Part shown: positions 1 through 12,648 of the stretch, one piece after another
Numbering within the stretch: position 1 is the first letter of the stretch
Layout: each line of letters begins with the position of its first letter
NCBI RefSeq assembly: GCF_000208745.1
Contig: NC_030857.1
Location: 2,321,664-2,385,663, forward strand
Direction of reading: 5' to 3'
Length of the DNA: 64,000 bases
From: Theobroma cacao
Lineage: Eukaryota > Streptophyta > Magnoliopsida > Malvales > Malvaceae
Notes under the pieces: model-generated
Databases searched by the model: none
Told to the model about the DNA's origin: nothing
Seen by the model: only the letters and a program-made list of their open reading frames with translations
Translations under genes and position numbers: made by a program

Positions 1-3000
1 ATAGATCAATGCTGATGTCATCATTAATGTTAACGATGACGTTATTTTTTAATAATAAAATTATATATCATTAGAGAGACTAAATTGATACAATTTTAAA
101 ATTAAAAAAATTAAATTACTTCAATTTTAAATACAGAGATTAAGTATAAAATTAAAAATTACATAGGCTAAATAAATCTTTTAACCATAAAATTTTATTT
201 CGCCACTTCTCAAATGACAGGGGCCGGCTTTGCTTCTGTTCTGTCGCTAACAATAATAATTATGACATTAAAAAAATCTTATCATTAATCGTATTTTTGT
301 CTTGTCGGATTCGCAGTTTTTAATATGCTACAAGAGAAAACGGGCGAGGCACATGACAACAGCACACGAAAGAAAATTTTAGTTTATTTCCCAAAAAAAA
401 AAGGAAAAATGTCTCTCCTTATTAAATGTTGGTGGTCATAATTTTCCAAAGTTTCGCCGGCTTTGCTTTAGTTGCAAGCTGAGAATGGCGGAGGCAGTGA
501 GAACTAGCTGAAGCATTAAAAGCTACCGGGATTTTGGATTTTGTTATTCTTTTTTCTGCGAGTTAATTTCACTTTTCAGGATATCTTAAACGCAGGTCAG
601 CTGCTACTAATAATTATTTGTCTTTACGACTTTGACATCCCTTGCTTAGTATGCCCCAGATATTGGTACTGGTGAGTCCAATTTATTAGGGATCATCTTT
701 TATTGGTTCAATCATTCTATTTTTTTGTTAAAAAAATAAATGAACCAACTTATATTCGAATAATTCGATTCGTTTGATCAATTTTATTATTTTTTAATAT
801 TATATATTATATAGATTTCGAATATAAAAAATTGATCAAATTAATCGAATCAAAGTAACCATACTTGCACTATTTATACTATATGGTTTATAGGTGTGGG
901 ATCTTAATAGTTTTTTTTTTGTTCAAGATTTTGTTTTTCATTTTTTTTGAGAAAAATATGTTTTAAATTTATTATTTAGGAAAATATGTATTCAAAATTA
1001 ATTACTTTTCATCTATTGTGAAAATATGTAGTTGACAAATCATACATTGAGCATGAAATGGTTCTCTTAAAGTAACTTTAACAAAAAGTAATCAAGGGTG
1101 GAGATGTTTTCAATTATTATTTGAAATATATGTTTTCATTATTGTTCATAAGTGTGATGATAATTACGAACTAATAAATTATTACCAAAGGCGGAGGGAG
1201 AGGGGGTTAGTAAGGGTCCCGTCGCTCCTAAATTTTAAAATTTTATATTTTTTGCTATTTTAATTTATTTTAATTTTTTAAAATTTTATAATTTTACATT
1301 TCAAATATTAAAATTTTTATTTTCACTTTTTCAAATTTAAAATCTTAATTTTATCATTGATTATTAATACCATTAGATGTTAACATCAAACAACCACGAA
1401 AATTTTAGAATTTTTCAAAAAAATAAAAATAAAAAATCAGATTAAAGGGCCACCCATGCGATGTGGGGAAAAAAAATTTAAAAAGGAGGAGAGGTTCGGG
1501 TTGTGGGGCAGATGTGTGGCAGATGCAGAAGCGGGAGGACAGGAAGATGCAGATAAGGACAAAAGCGGATTTCAGCTGGCTAGGTAGGGGGGCACATCGG
1601 CACGGCTAGAAACAAAGGAGCAAGCGAGAGGGAGCTAAGCTAAAGCCTAAACATGAGTTGTAGATCAGAGGCTTTGTTTTTGTGTAGTTGTTGGCTTCAG
1701 CAAGAAATCACGTGGAACCTTCTTTTTTTTAATATCCACCCTCTTTTCACTTTTATCGACTTGTACTTTTCTCTCAGAAAAAAAAAATAAATAAAGGCAA
1801 CGTCCAGGAAAGATACTTTCTTTTTTCGCCATTGGATCTGTGAATATCTCTCCCTTTTTCTCCTTCCCCTTTTGTTTTCTTTAGCTTTGCAAATCTATCT
1901 CACCCTATTTCTGCATTGACAGCCTTCTCATTTCTCTTTCCATTTTTTTTAATTGAAGCATTATGGTTGATGATTGTTATTGAATGAAACTACTTTATGA
2001 TAATTGTTTTTGAGTAGAGAATCTTGATTGTTCACAGAAATCTCGTAGGTGAGTGTGATTTTTTTTATAAATGAATCATCAACCTTATGATACTGCGCAC
2101 AAATGCGGTGGGACAACAATAATACCCACGGATTTTATACTTATTAGTACTAATTAAGATCGTAAAAGAAGATTCCTTCCGTTTCGACAGAAGCAAATCC
2201 TAAAAATGATTTTTATAGATATATGGTAATATCTAAATAAGTTCTCAATTATGTTAAAAAAAAAAGTTATAAACTAGTGAACAGGTTTCTAAGTTCTAAT
2301 TGAGAACAGGATCCAGGCTAGGTATATGCCTGTCTAGTGACTTATCGTTCTTTTCCCCTCAAAGGATGGAACTTTTTGACCTTTTCTCCTCCAAGCTGAC
2401 GGAACCAGGAGGTTTGTCTGAGATGATGGAAAATAGTTCGAAGTAGGCTTCAAGCTTAGGGAGAGTCTGACTTCGACCATGGCCGGTCTTTGTACACAGA
2501 AGACGGGCTTCAACCCATGATGTAGTTCTTCATTAGCCCACAAGGCATGGGGTTCCTCCTTTTTCAGCCATCCTACCAAAAGGCCCAAAACAGGATGGAG
2601 TCAATGTCTGGGTTACTTTCATTTTGGAGGTCCGTAACTTTGTGTAAGCTGGTCCAAACGCACGGTATTTTATCAATATTTGGCTCAGGATGTGAAAGTG
2701 GCTTACGTACAAATTGCTCAGATCAAGAAAGTCAAGAATGCGAGATCAATCCTAATTAGTTCAGCTTTGTAGGTAGTCATACATACTCATATTGCCTGTT
2801 CCTTTTGAGTTCCTATCTGCTGCCGAAGCAATTTTATGCAGGAACCACCTAAGGAAGGTGCGTGTGTGTCTAATAATCCAAAGAATAAGTTGTTTTTGGG
2901 CAGAGATGGGGTCTAGAAAAGGACGATTATGATACCAAATATTGTTGTTACTGTTATCTTTGACAATTTGTTTGCTTCTCTTGTTGCAATAGACGCTCTC

Positions 3001-3770
3001 ATTTTTGTTTTCTGCTCAAACTTTGCTGCCTCCTCTCCTCTGTTCCCCACTCCCTGTTTGTGGATAAAGCTTGGGATTTCAAGTTCATACCATTAATCTC
3101 ACTGTAACACTAGTTCCTTTGTAATCATTAACATATAATCCAACATGGGTCCGAAGGTAACACTTTAAAAAAATCTTCGACAAAGAAAGAAATGCTGTTG
3201 CTAGCAATGGTTTATGTATTGTCCAAATTGAAAAGCCAAAGGTGGGGTTTAGCAAACCAAAATATCCAAATACATGCAATTAGTTCAAGCAAAGGAATAA
3301 AATAGAATTAAAGTCTTGAACAAATTGTCCCAAGTGAAGATTTTCTATTGGAAACCCAAGTGAATGAACCTAACTCAAGCTTGCACGCTCGGAAGCGTAA
3401 TCACTCGGTGCACGCTTTGCAAACCGGTCATTATGTTGAAGAAGTTGTGTTCTTTTGTTCTTCGGTGGTCTTACTCTTTGCAAGGTCTTGCAAGCTACGC
3501 AATGCTTGCACCGTAAGTCTTTAGCTTCTCCCACATTTCGGCTTGTTTTACAAAAAGAAAGGAAACAAAGGAAAAAGAAACGTGGTTAAAGCTACAACCT
3601 GGGGACATAGTCTCTCTGTTTTGGCATCAAGAAGAGCAGTCAATTTACAGTGGACCCCGCCAGCAGCCTAACATTTATTTTGTTGTGATTGGTCCGTCAT
3701 TTCTCCAAGTTAGCAACAAGTTGTCACCAATAGCCTTAAACAGTAAACAGTAGGCGAAATGGACATGCAG
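1..3770. other. AT-rich spacer with repeat-like DNA, no gene recognised
   Basis: No open frame in this stretch resembles a known protein; the longest (84 and 70 codons near 2334-2759) overlap on opposite strands and look accidental. Bases 1190-1470 consist of a GC-richer edge followed by many short A/T runs and another GC-richer edge near 1450, a pattern common in decayed plant hAT-type or MITE elements, but I could not define inverted ends. Bases 1740-1960 are pyrimidine-rich, like a promoter or 5' leader, without a following coding exon. Confidence 0.5.
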
Positions 3771-3778
3771 GACGGTGA

Positions 3779-3786
3779 TATAAAAA
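3779..3786 (+). promoter_or_regulatory. TATA box upstream of MFS alternative first exon A
   Basis: A TATAAAAA motif lies 170 bases before the ATG at 3956. This is a suitable place for a core promoter giving a leader of about 140 bases. It suggests that the upstream copy of the first exon has its own start of transcription. Inferred from motif and position only. Confidence 0.4.
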
Positions 3787-3955
3787 GAAATGTGGCAATG
3801 TTTACACTACGCTTATTCTTTACATTAACGTCCTTGACCACTTTCTTGCTTTGAAAGTGTTGGTTTGTAGATTGAGAGAGAGCTAGCTTTCGTTTTTATC
3901 CTTTTAGGTGTTTTCTCTCGTTTGCGTCAGTTGAGAAATTAGTGAGGAGGGAGCA

Positions 3956-4120
3956 ATGGAGAAGCTGTCAGGGCTGAGGCACCTCTTCATGACCATCTTC
4001 CTCCACAGTTTCGCCACATTTATGGTGATTCCGGCCATCACGGATGTGACAATGGCGGCGCTTTGTCCTGGAAAAGAAGAATGCTCTGTCGCCATTTACC
4101 TCTCCGGATTTCAACAAGCG
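3956..4120 (+). CDS. Upstream homologous first exon (A) of the MFS transporter gene
   Basis: This 165-base open segment starts with ATG and ends at a GT donor. It encodes 55 residues ending in GFQQA, exactly the length and ending of the first exon of the transporter gene at 5456-5620. By eye the two peptides share 37 of 55 residues, including the run ALCPGK and the hydrophobic first membrane segment. No counterpart of exon 2 was found between 4121 and 5455. It is therefore either an alternative first exon that can splice to the acceptor at 6305, or the surviving first exon of a truncated tandem gene. Both exons end in phase 0, so exon A would join exon 2 in frame. Confidence 0.6.
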
Positions 4121-5455
4121 GTAATGTCATATTTTTCAAGTTTTTCCCCATGCTCAATTCTCCTTGCATTTGTTCAAACTTTTCTCTGCCAATCAATGGC
4201 CTCGTGCGTTGTCATCCGAATAATGTTAAGATGCATGTAGGGTGATTGACGATTTACTTAGTTGCATTCCAGTTTTATCACCTGACAAGCACAGAAGTAT
4301 CCTCCAGAGTGTTCTTGATTATGCACATTTTCAAGGGTTTTGGTTAATGTTAGTTAGAAATGTCTTGATTCGAAAGTACAATTTAACAAACTGCTAACCA
4401 TTAGGAAGCAGAAACTTCATCCTCGGAGCCTAGGACAATCGCAGCAAGTTAAAACCCTGTTTGTCTCACTCAGTCGACGAAATTTCCCTTCAATTTCAAG
4501 GAAACGCATTTCATTGTTTTGGGTCCCACCTGAAGTATGTGGACCAATAGCAACCCGCCTTCTCCTGCTTAATTTCCACTCATAAACAGAGGGGCTTTCA
4601 CTTAAAAACAGAGTAAATCTTTTTGACCTTCAGAGTTAGGTAAGTTTCAGACCAAAACAAGCTCTGTTAGACTGTTACATCGTAGATTTTTTTACTGAAC
4701 CAACACCTGCTGGACCACGACAGAAACTCTTATAAGCTGATGGTAGTAAGAAGTTGCTTCGTGTCAGACTAATTTGCTTTCTGTTCAACCTTATGTTTCT
4801 GTATTTTTGTTAATAAATATTGGGTACCTCAACGTTTTTCCCTAGGCTTAAAATATTTCCTTCTTCAGGGGCCTATGTTTTCTGATATTACTCATGTTTA
4901 CCAAAAGGAACATTGGAGTTTATCCAAATTAAATATGAAAAAGATACGATCCAGTAACTCACACGCAATGGGTCATTATCATTGATCTTTCCAAGTGTTG
5001 CCAGAATGATAATTCAAGTAATTGTAAATATCGACATTGATGAAAATTGCCACCTCCCTAAAAGAAAATGAGAAAACAAAGGAAGAAAGAAAAAGAAATA
5101 TTGACAAAAAGCTCAATCAAATCTTTTCTGGGCCGGAGGCTCGTGCTAGAGTCGGTCGGTTGTACCTGTCTCTAACAATGGCGTCTAAGGCCTGCTGCTT
5201 GGACTCGAATCTTAATTTCTCCTCTGTGCTGTCACTCTAGCATTATTGCAGCAGTTAAAGTGAGATGCACCAATGGCCGCTTACGTCAATGGTTGAGAGT
5301 TCCAATTTCCAAGTGAGGTGTGAAAACATCTCCGAGATCAAAATACTAACCTTTGCCTGTTTTAAGCTTTTCTCGTACCCTTCAGCTAGGAAGCTTTTCC
5401 TTTCGAACCCCCTTTTTCATTGGTCTTGCTCAGAAGTTTGAGAGACACAGAGAGA

Positions 5456-8400
5456 ATGGCAAAGTTACCGGCGCTGAGCCATCTTTGTTTCACATTCTTT
5501 CTCTATATTTTCGCAACGTTCATGACGATTCCGGTCATGATAGATGTCACCATGTCTGCACTTTGTCCTGGAAAAATTGAATGCTACCTGGCAATTTATC
5601 TCACGGGATTTCAACAAGCGGTACTCTTCCCTAGAATGCGTCCTTCCTTACAGTCATCACTTTGTTTTCTCCAAAACCTATTGCATTGTGTTGTTTTTAT
5701 GACATTTATGGTAATTTAGATATAACTTAATCATAATCTTTTCTGCGATTCCTGCATTCCAAATCAAAACTCAAGGATTTCCCCATTTTTTCTTTTCTTT
5801 TCTGCCATTTGGGGTCAAAGTTGTCTATTTAGTTGTAGTTTTGGAGGACAAAGTAACAGATGTTCATACGGGCAAATGCTGCAGGTTCCAAGCCTTGGGA
5901 CTCTTAGCATAGAGACAAAATTTCTTTTGTGAATTAATGAAACGAAACTTCCCCTCGGTTTCAGGGAAAAATATTTTCGGCTCTTTCAGTTGTCGTTATG
6001 TGTGTGTGGACAAAGTGTTACTGCGAGGACCCGCACTCACATTTTTCAGCCATCTCATAACTGTTAGATGCTGCTTCGTTCTTTGTCTTCTTTTCAGCAG
6101 AACCTGGGTGTCTTTTACGAACGGACATACTTTTTCTTTAGAAAAATTTGCATATGCTACTGTACTGTACACTTGTCTTTTTTTATTGGGTTTACTGTAC
6201 ACTTCTCATCCATTGTTCACTTGTCTGTTTTCTGGTTAAACAAAGCAGCATCCTGATCCACGCAAATGCTCACTTTTCTATTGTTTGATCTGCGATTTGT
6301 GCAGATCATTGGGCTGGGATCTCTTGTGATGATGCCCCTCGTTGGTAATCTGTCCGACAAGTATGGAAGGAAGGCTTTGCTTACAGTCCCCATGACTCTC
6401 ACCATAATTCCTTTAGGTACGCAAAAGCTATGCTTGGTTTTTATAAACTAAATTTTTCGTCCAGTTCGGCTAAGCTGAAATCAATTCTAAGCTAGGGCTC
6501 GACAGTAATTTACTAATTAATCACACGACACACGTGTATTCATCAAATTAATTTCAAATTGATTATGATAATGGAGCATATTTCCATCAATCAATCATAT
6601 AGTCTTAAAACGTTTGAAATATCTGATACCCTTAGCTGGAATAGGTATCTCCATCAACATCCAACCACCTCAATGGAAACAGTAATGTTCCTTAAAGATG
6701 ATACAGTCTATAGACTTAATGTCCGAAAGGAATAAGCAACCATGGAAAGCAAATGGCTTCTTTTTGACTTGGAGGAGCAAGCTTCAAGGCAGAGTCTAGA
6801 AGAAGCTTCCTTTCAAACTGATCATAGTAACCCGTCGATTTTCACCACAATTGAAAATGACAAGGCGATGCAGCATTTATTCGTGCTGGGAAATTAAAAA
6901 CCATACAAAGCTTTCAAATGACGTACGTCCCTTTATTTGGAATCAAGATCCATTAAGCAGAAAAAGAAAAACAGGGTAGGAGTGGGAATAAAGCACTAGC
7001 AAGCTTGCGGGTTTTTTCCTTTTTTTTCCAAGTCAAAAGTGAGTACCTGGATAATTAACTCTAGGATCAAATTTATACCTAGTTGATAAGTTTTGTTTGC
7101 GCTTCGCCATGGGCAGATCGTCGGGGCCTACCAAATGGTGCAGGATCATTTTCAGGTAGGCTCCGACATTACATTGCAATTGTCCTCCAGGGGAAAAGGA
7201 AATGTTTGTAAAATAAAAAGGCTTGATTTTATGATATTGCAAATTTTTCGATGGTGGTTGTCCATCATCGACGACTAGTAATTTTACGTGGAAACTGAAA
7301 TGACGTATGCTTTCTTTTGCAGCCATATTGGCTTACAGCAGAACGAGGAGCTTCTTTTATGCGTACTACGTGCTCAAGATTCTGACGGCCATGTTCTGTG
7401 AAGGAACCGTACACTGCCTGTCTCTTGCTTATGTGGTAAACCTCTCTTTCTCTTTACTGAAGTTGGGCTTGTTCAAGATATGGGTCAGTTTGATGTCGGG
7501 TATTTTGTCGCTTAGGCTGTTTCTTATCCAAGGATAATGGACATGGGTTTTGCCCCCTTGGGCCTATCTTATTGATCAGCCCTTTAGCCTGGGTTGATGT
7601 CTTTTTGTCTGTTGGTCCAGTTCCCGCCATATTTCCTTCCTCTGCCATCTTTAACCAGTATTTTAAATCTCTGAAATTTGGCGTTGGCGTTTTCAGGCAG
7701 ACAATGTTCCGGAAGGGCGACGAGTATCAACTTTTGGAATCCTTTCCGGCATCGGCTCTTGTGCATTCGTCTGCGGAACTCTGTCTACCCGTTTTCTCTC
7801 AACTGCCTCCACTTTCCAGGTCTCTCTTTTCTCTCCTTTCTCTTTCTCCTTTTCTCTAATGTAAATTCTTTCCAATGAACCGAATTTAATTATTTCTGCT
7901 ATTAGGTTGCGACGGCAATGGCGATGCTTTCAGCGGTTTACATGAGGATTTTCCTCCCGGATTCGATCATAAATGATAATCTTTCTGCCCCAATACTCTC
8001 GCAAGGAAAACTTGATGGTATTGTTAATCCGGATGAGGAGTCAGACAAGAAAATGCAGATGTTCAAAACCATGCCTTCAATAGAAGATATGCTTGCCTTG
8101 TTGAAGAGCAGGTCTCTAAAATTTCCTTCAACACCTATAACCTGCTCATCTCTTTTATCCTTGCCTCAATTTTGCTTAATTGACAAGAAGGAGACGTTTA
8201 GAGATTACCCAAAACAAATCTGATAAGCCTTATACTTCAGGCTGTTAGTGTTTGATTTTTCTTAAGAGTAAGTACCTAATGTTTCTTATCTGAATGGTAA
8301 AATGTGCAGTTTGACATTTTCGCAAGCGGCAATTGTTTCATTTTTCAGCAATCTTTCTGATGTGGGCCTCCATGCTTCATTGTTGGTACCTTTCTAATCC

Positions 8401-10512
8401 CATATGAGTTGGACAAAACTCTTGTACAATTATCTGAGGCTGTAAGATTGGATTCCAAAGTTGTCACTTACAAATCTATCTATCCATCCATTTGTTTCAT
8501 TTTTCCATGTAGTTTTTGTTTAATAAGTTTTAATAACCGATTTCATGAACTTGACCAATGTTACCATTTCAATTTATAAACAGAAAAACAAATTTTGTGC
8601 TTACAAAAGGTTTGAATGATTTTCATAAAGAATTAAGTGAAGTATTAGACTCCAGTTGAGAAGATGAACCGGTTGAACTTTCCTGTGCAGTACTATTTAA
8701 AGGCCAGGTTTCACTTCAACAAAGATCAGTTTGCTGACTTAATGGTCATTACTGGAGTTGCAGGGACCATATCCCAGGCATGACATTTTTGTTCTGTTTT
8801 TAAGTCATTTGCATTCTTCTTTTCATTTATTTGCAATTTTCCAGTTGATCTGAAACTGAAGCCATCTTGCAGCTGCTTCTCATGCCCGTATTAGCTCCCG
8901 CTCTCGGAGAGGAGAGATTGCTGGCAATAGGCCTTTTTTTCAGCTGTGCACATGTAAGCTACATGTTCTCTCCATGTAATTTACAGCCCATACATGTCAG
9001 TTCCATCAACACATGACTGATTTTGGTTGAGTATATTAATATTGTAACTGGTCATGTGATGATCTTGTGCATAAACTGTTGTCTTTATAATTTATTATAA
9101 TTCTTTATTTAACAATTTATGGGCTTGAATGCAGATGTTCTTCTATAGCATTGCATGGTCCGTCTGGGTAATTCCTGCAACTTAACTGACATTCAAATTT
9201 TGTTTTCCTTTAAACTTTTAATATGATTGACTCTCTCCCTCTGCTTCAACTAGTTTAAGTTCTATCTTACCATGGCCTATACTTTTGTAAAATGGCAGGT
9301 ACCTTATGCAGCAGCTGTGTTCTCCTTATTCTATGTTTTTTCACAGCCATGTGTAAGTTTGTTACTTCATTTATTCTTTCAAAATCTTCAGCATATCTTC
9401 TCGCATATTTTCTGATCAATTTTTGTTTTAAATAAGCAGATACGGAGCATTGTATCTAAACAAGTTGGGCCCTGTGAGCAGGTATTATTGGGTAGATATG
9501 CTTCTTTTAGCGAAAGTCTTGTGAAGATAAATCCTGTTTTCATTAAATAAGTATGGGCCTTTTCCTTTACCACGGTGTGACTGAAATGGAGCTTAAACTA
9601 GGTTCCACATAAATTGTATAGGAAATCAAACATAACCAAGAAAATTTACTTGAGAATATAATGACAAATCCAAGAAACAGAATGTCAGCTAAATTTTGAT
9701 TATCAAATATTTGATCTGAATATGCCATGTATGACAAATCCACCTTTGACTAGTTCCTTCGGTTTTGTTTCTGTGTTTGTTAAAGCAGACTAATGCCTGT
9801 TTCCTTTTGACCCTTTTTCAGGGAAAGGCTCAAGGGTTCATTTCAGGCATAGGTTCCTTTGCCAATGTTGCATCTCCCTTGATTTTCTCTCCTCTAACAG
9901 GTTCCTCAAAACTCAATTCAGCTCATCCTTAGGCTCAATCTAAATTAAAAACTGACATTGTTAACTCATTCTTCCAGCTTTGTTCCTGTCTGAAGGAGCA
10001 CCATTTTATTTCCCTGGTTTCAGTATTATGTGCGTTGGGTTTGCCTCGGTAAGAGCATTATTACATCATGATGAGTAGTTCTTTTCATCTATGCACCAGT
10101 TCACATGTTATGGGAGTAATATTTTTGGTCATATTTCCCTCCTCTTTGGAGTTCTGAAAATGCAGCCCTGCAGTCCATTTTACCTGCTTGGGGCAGGTGT
10201 AATCAAGGATGTGCACAAATGCAATTCATGAATGCTCGGGCTGCTTACCTAGACAAATAATAATCGGCCTTGGCCACCAAAAGCTATTTTATTTTTCCAT
10301 AGTATATTAGCAATTTTATCCGACAAAAGCATCAGAGCGTAGTGACTGTCCACTGAACTTGCAAATTCTGGTTGCTTTCTTTGCTTGGGGGCACAGTTAC
10401 TAATTAGACAATTTTCTTGTAGATGATAGCCTTCTTCCAGAGTCTCATGATAAGGGCCGTTCCTCCAATTTCAAGTCAAAGAGTTGGCAACTACAACTGC
10501 ATGGAAGCCTAG
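5456..10512 (+). CDS. MFS transporter, TetA/HIAT1-like (Arabidopsis At2g16970-80 type)
   Basis: Deduced exons are 5456-5620, 6305-6416, 7323-7435, 7697-7819, 7906-8111, 8310-8385, 8691-8777, 8873-8953, 9135-9167, 9299-9352, 9440-9481, 9822-9900, 9978-10048 and 10423-10512. They sum to 1332 bases (443 residues) with consistent phases. The protein belongs to the major facilitator superfamily, in the plant group annotated as hippocampus-abundant-transcript-like or tetracycline-transporter-like; its substrate is unknown. The MFS signature between membrane helices 2 and 3 is visible in exon 2 as GNLSDKYGRK. Hydrophobic segments continue through the last exon, consistent with an integral membrane carrier close to the usual 440-460 residues. 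The intron after exon 7 has a GC donor. A second, homologous first exon lies upstream at 3956-4120. Family assignment is firm, exon borders good, substrate unknown. Confidence 0.85.
8778..8872 (+). other. GC-AG intron in the MFS gene
   Basis: Exon 7 ends with CAG after the codons for TISQ. The next bases are GCATGA, not GT, and the following exon resumes in frame after AG at 8872 with LLMPVLAPALGE. No GT nearby keeps the frame, so this is read as a rare GC-AG intron of 95 bases. Confidence 0.7.
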
Positions 10513-11930
10513 CAAGGGATGAGTATGTTCCAAACTCTGAATCATTCCTTACTGGAGGTTATTATTACCCGCAAAAATTTTCAACAATTCGTGCATACAT
10601 ATTAGTGTAACGACTAGAAATGTTGGAAGTAGAACTTCTCAAGTTGAAATGGTGCTTTATAGCTGTACAAGCTGTAGCTTTCAAACCATTTGACTTGGTA
10701 TAGATATAGAGCCTGCTCGGTGCTGCAGAAAGGAGCCTTATTTCAGTTGCCTCTGCAAGAGACACACTGAATGCTGGTTACCTAGATCTAAAAGCACATC
10801 AATTATTATTCTTTTTTCCTTTTTTGGGGTGTGGCTCATTTACTATGATAGTGTTACTGCTTTATATCATTAAAGTCGGGAATATCCCCTGAACTTTGTA
10901 TTATAGTCAGTTTCCATTAGTGGAGAGAGACAAGGCAGGTTGCTTGCCATGTAATGAAAGCCTCCTTCAGAAGAAATGCAAGAGTTGGGAGCATATGCAA
11001 ATATAATGATATTCTTGTTGATGTTTCTCAAATTTATCACAAAAAATGTGAAAAACCCTTGATGAAAATGGTTCAGTAACGCTTCAATTTATGGGGTGGT
11101 GATGGATATATTTTTTTTTAACGCAAGGTCTAATGTCCCTCTCATACATCAAATGAAAGAAGAAGGGGGAAAAAGCTGTAAGTTTTGGTAGTATTAACTG
11201 TGATTTGTTCTCAATCAAAAGTGATCAGAAACCAAGTTTGCTTCAAAAGGAATATATAGAAATTAAGTTAAAACCTCATGCTGATGTTATTTCCAATGGT
11301 GAATCTTTAAAATCTCCAATATTTACAGATATAGGAAGAAGGTGAAACTAGGTGAAGTCTGATGAACACCATTAATACAAATAGAAGCTCAAAATCAATA
11401 AACAAAAGTCTCTCTGTGAAAAGAGTAAACAGGAAAACAAAAACAAATTGGATCTTCTCTGCCCCGTGTGTGTGTCTCTCTCTCTTCTCTTATCAGCGGG
11501 CGCCGCCATCGCTGTTCATATGATTCCTTTAACATGATTAAAACTTAAAAAATTTCCGTACCCTTTTTGAGAAAACTCACTTTTCCCTCAGTTTCTACTT
11601 TATTGAACAATTCTTTTCCCTTCATGCGGTCATGAGAACGCTGAATGCCGACCTCTGATGACCTTCCACCCATGGCCCATGGGTGTTTACGACCTATAGG
11701 AAGTGTGTGATGCACGCGTTTCATCTGTCAGAAAAGGATATCTCAGACAGAAACACTTTTTCCCATTTAACTAAACTTCCGAGTTAATCAGACTTAGTTG
11801 GCTGGAATTGGAAGGCAAAGCAGATCTAAAACATGAAAGCTGACAAGGAGAAGCAACTAACCACGGGCCAAGGATGCAGTATCCATGAAGTAGCGTAGTG
11901 AATTTGAAAACGCGGTTTTAACGCTGCCAC

Positions 11931-11936
11931 CACGTG
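11931..11936 (+). promoter_or_regulatory. G-box/ABRE core upstream of PLD delta
   Basis: A CACGTG palindrome in the context CACCACGTGGC lies about 715 bases before the PLD start codon. Such cores bind bZIP and bHLH factors, and ABRE-type versions mediate ABA or drought response. Plant PLD delta genes are stress-induced, so the site is plausible, but it is inferred from the motif alone. Confidence 0.4.
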
Positions 11937-12277
11937 GCTGACAACTACGAAATGTTCAAGCCCATCCTTTCCATCAATGTAGTTCAACCCCCCGACGTCT
12001 CTCTGCCTCTGTCAACTGGTCAGTTCACCATATCTCATCTTCACAACCAACCAGTCTCCAAGCTTTCTTATTCAAAGTTAATTTGGATTGAATTTGATGT
12101 GATTATGGAACTTCCCCTTCTGTTTTTCTTGCTAGTATTGTAAAGCTTGGCCTTTTGGAATCTGACAGGAACTCGATCTTATCCTTTAAAACAAAAAAAA
12201 AAAAAAAGGAAATTGGACCCATGATTTCGCAAAATCTAATAAATGTAAGTACCCAAAACCCACAGGCTAATGACAGC

Positions 12278-12283
12278 CACGTG
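12278..12283 (+). promoter_or_regulatory. Second G-box/ABRE core upstream of PLD delta
   Basis: CACGTG in the context GCCACGTGTA lies about 370 bases before the PLD start. This matches the extended ABRE consensus better than the first site. Two cores about 350 bases apart in one promoter fit an ABA-responsive arrangement. Confidence 0.45.
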
Positions 12284-12648
12284 TATCGAAAAACTTTTGT
12301 TTTCTAAAAAAAAGAATCATTAACGTGACAAAACAAATTCGTTAACATTTTGTTTTCTGTTCCTTGTCAGTGCCTTCGGTTGTCGCCGTTGGCTTGGTCG
12401 GAGAAACCAACCGGATTCTGCTGTTTTGAACCTAACGCCAATTTTACATAATGCGGCAGTAAGATTTGTTGTTCCTCTGGTTAAAGCCAACGCGAAAACA
12501 TAAGAAAATTAACCACCAAAAACAAGAAAAGCAAAACCTGACTCTTCTTTTCACCAACCTACTTTTCACATTGTTATTTTATCTACTTAGGTTCCACAAT
12601 TTCCTGTTCTTCGTCTGGCTTTTGAATAAAATATCTCGATTTGATTCA

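Larger units (their letters stand above)
10513..12645. other. Spacer between MFS and PLD genes; 3' end and promoter region
   Basis: The first few hundred bases are presumably the 3' untranslated end of the transporter. The remainder has no convincing coding sequence. The region ahead of PLD carries two G-box/ABRE motifs, listed separately. A short GT/CT-rich patch at 11466-11492 is a simple repeat. Confidence 0.5.

Noticed and set aside
7117..7156. AG-flanked and GT-flanked 40-base segment in MFS intron 2 that looks like a small exon
   Set aside because: It resembles the start of exon 2 only over about ten bases, is not a multiple of three, and including it would shift the frame between exons 2 and 3, which join perfectly without it.
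12466..12648. N-terminal extension of PLD delta
   Set aside because: The frame is open upstream but hydrophobic and unlike the family; the ATG at 12649 begins the conserved N-terminus.
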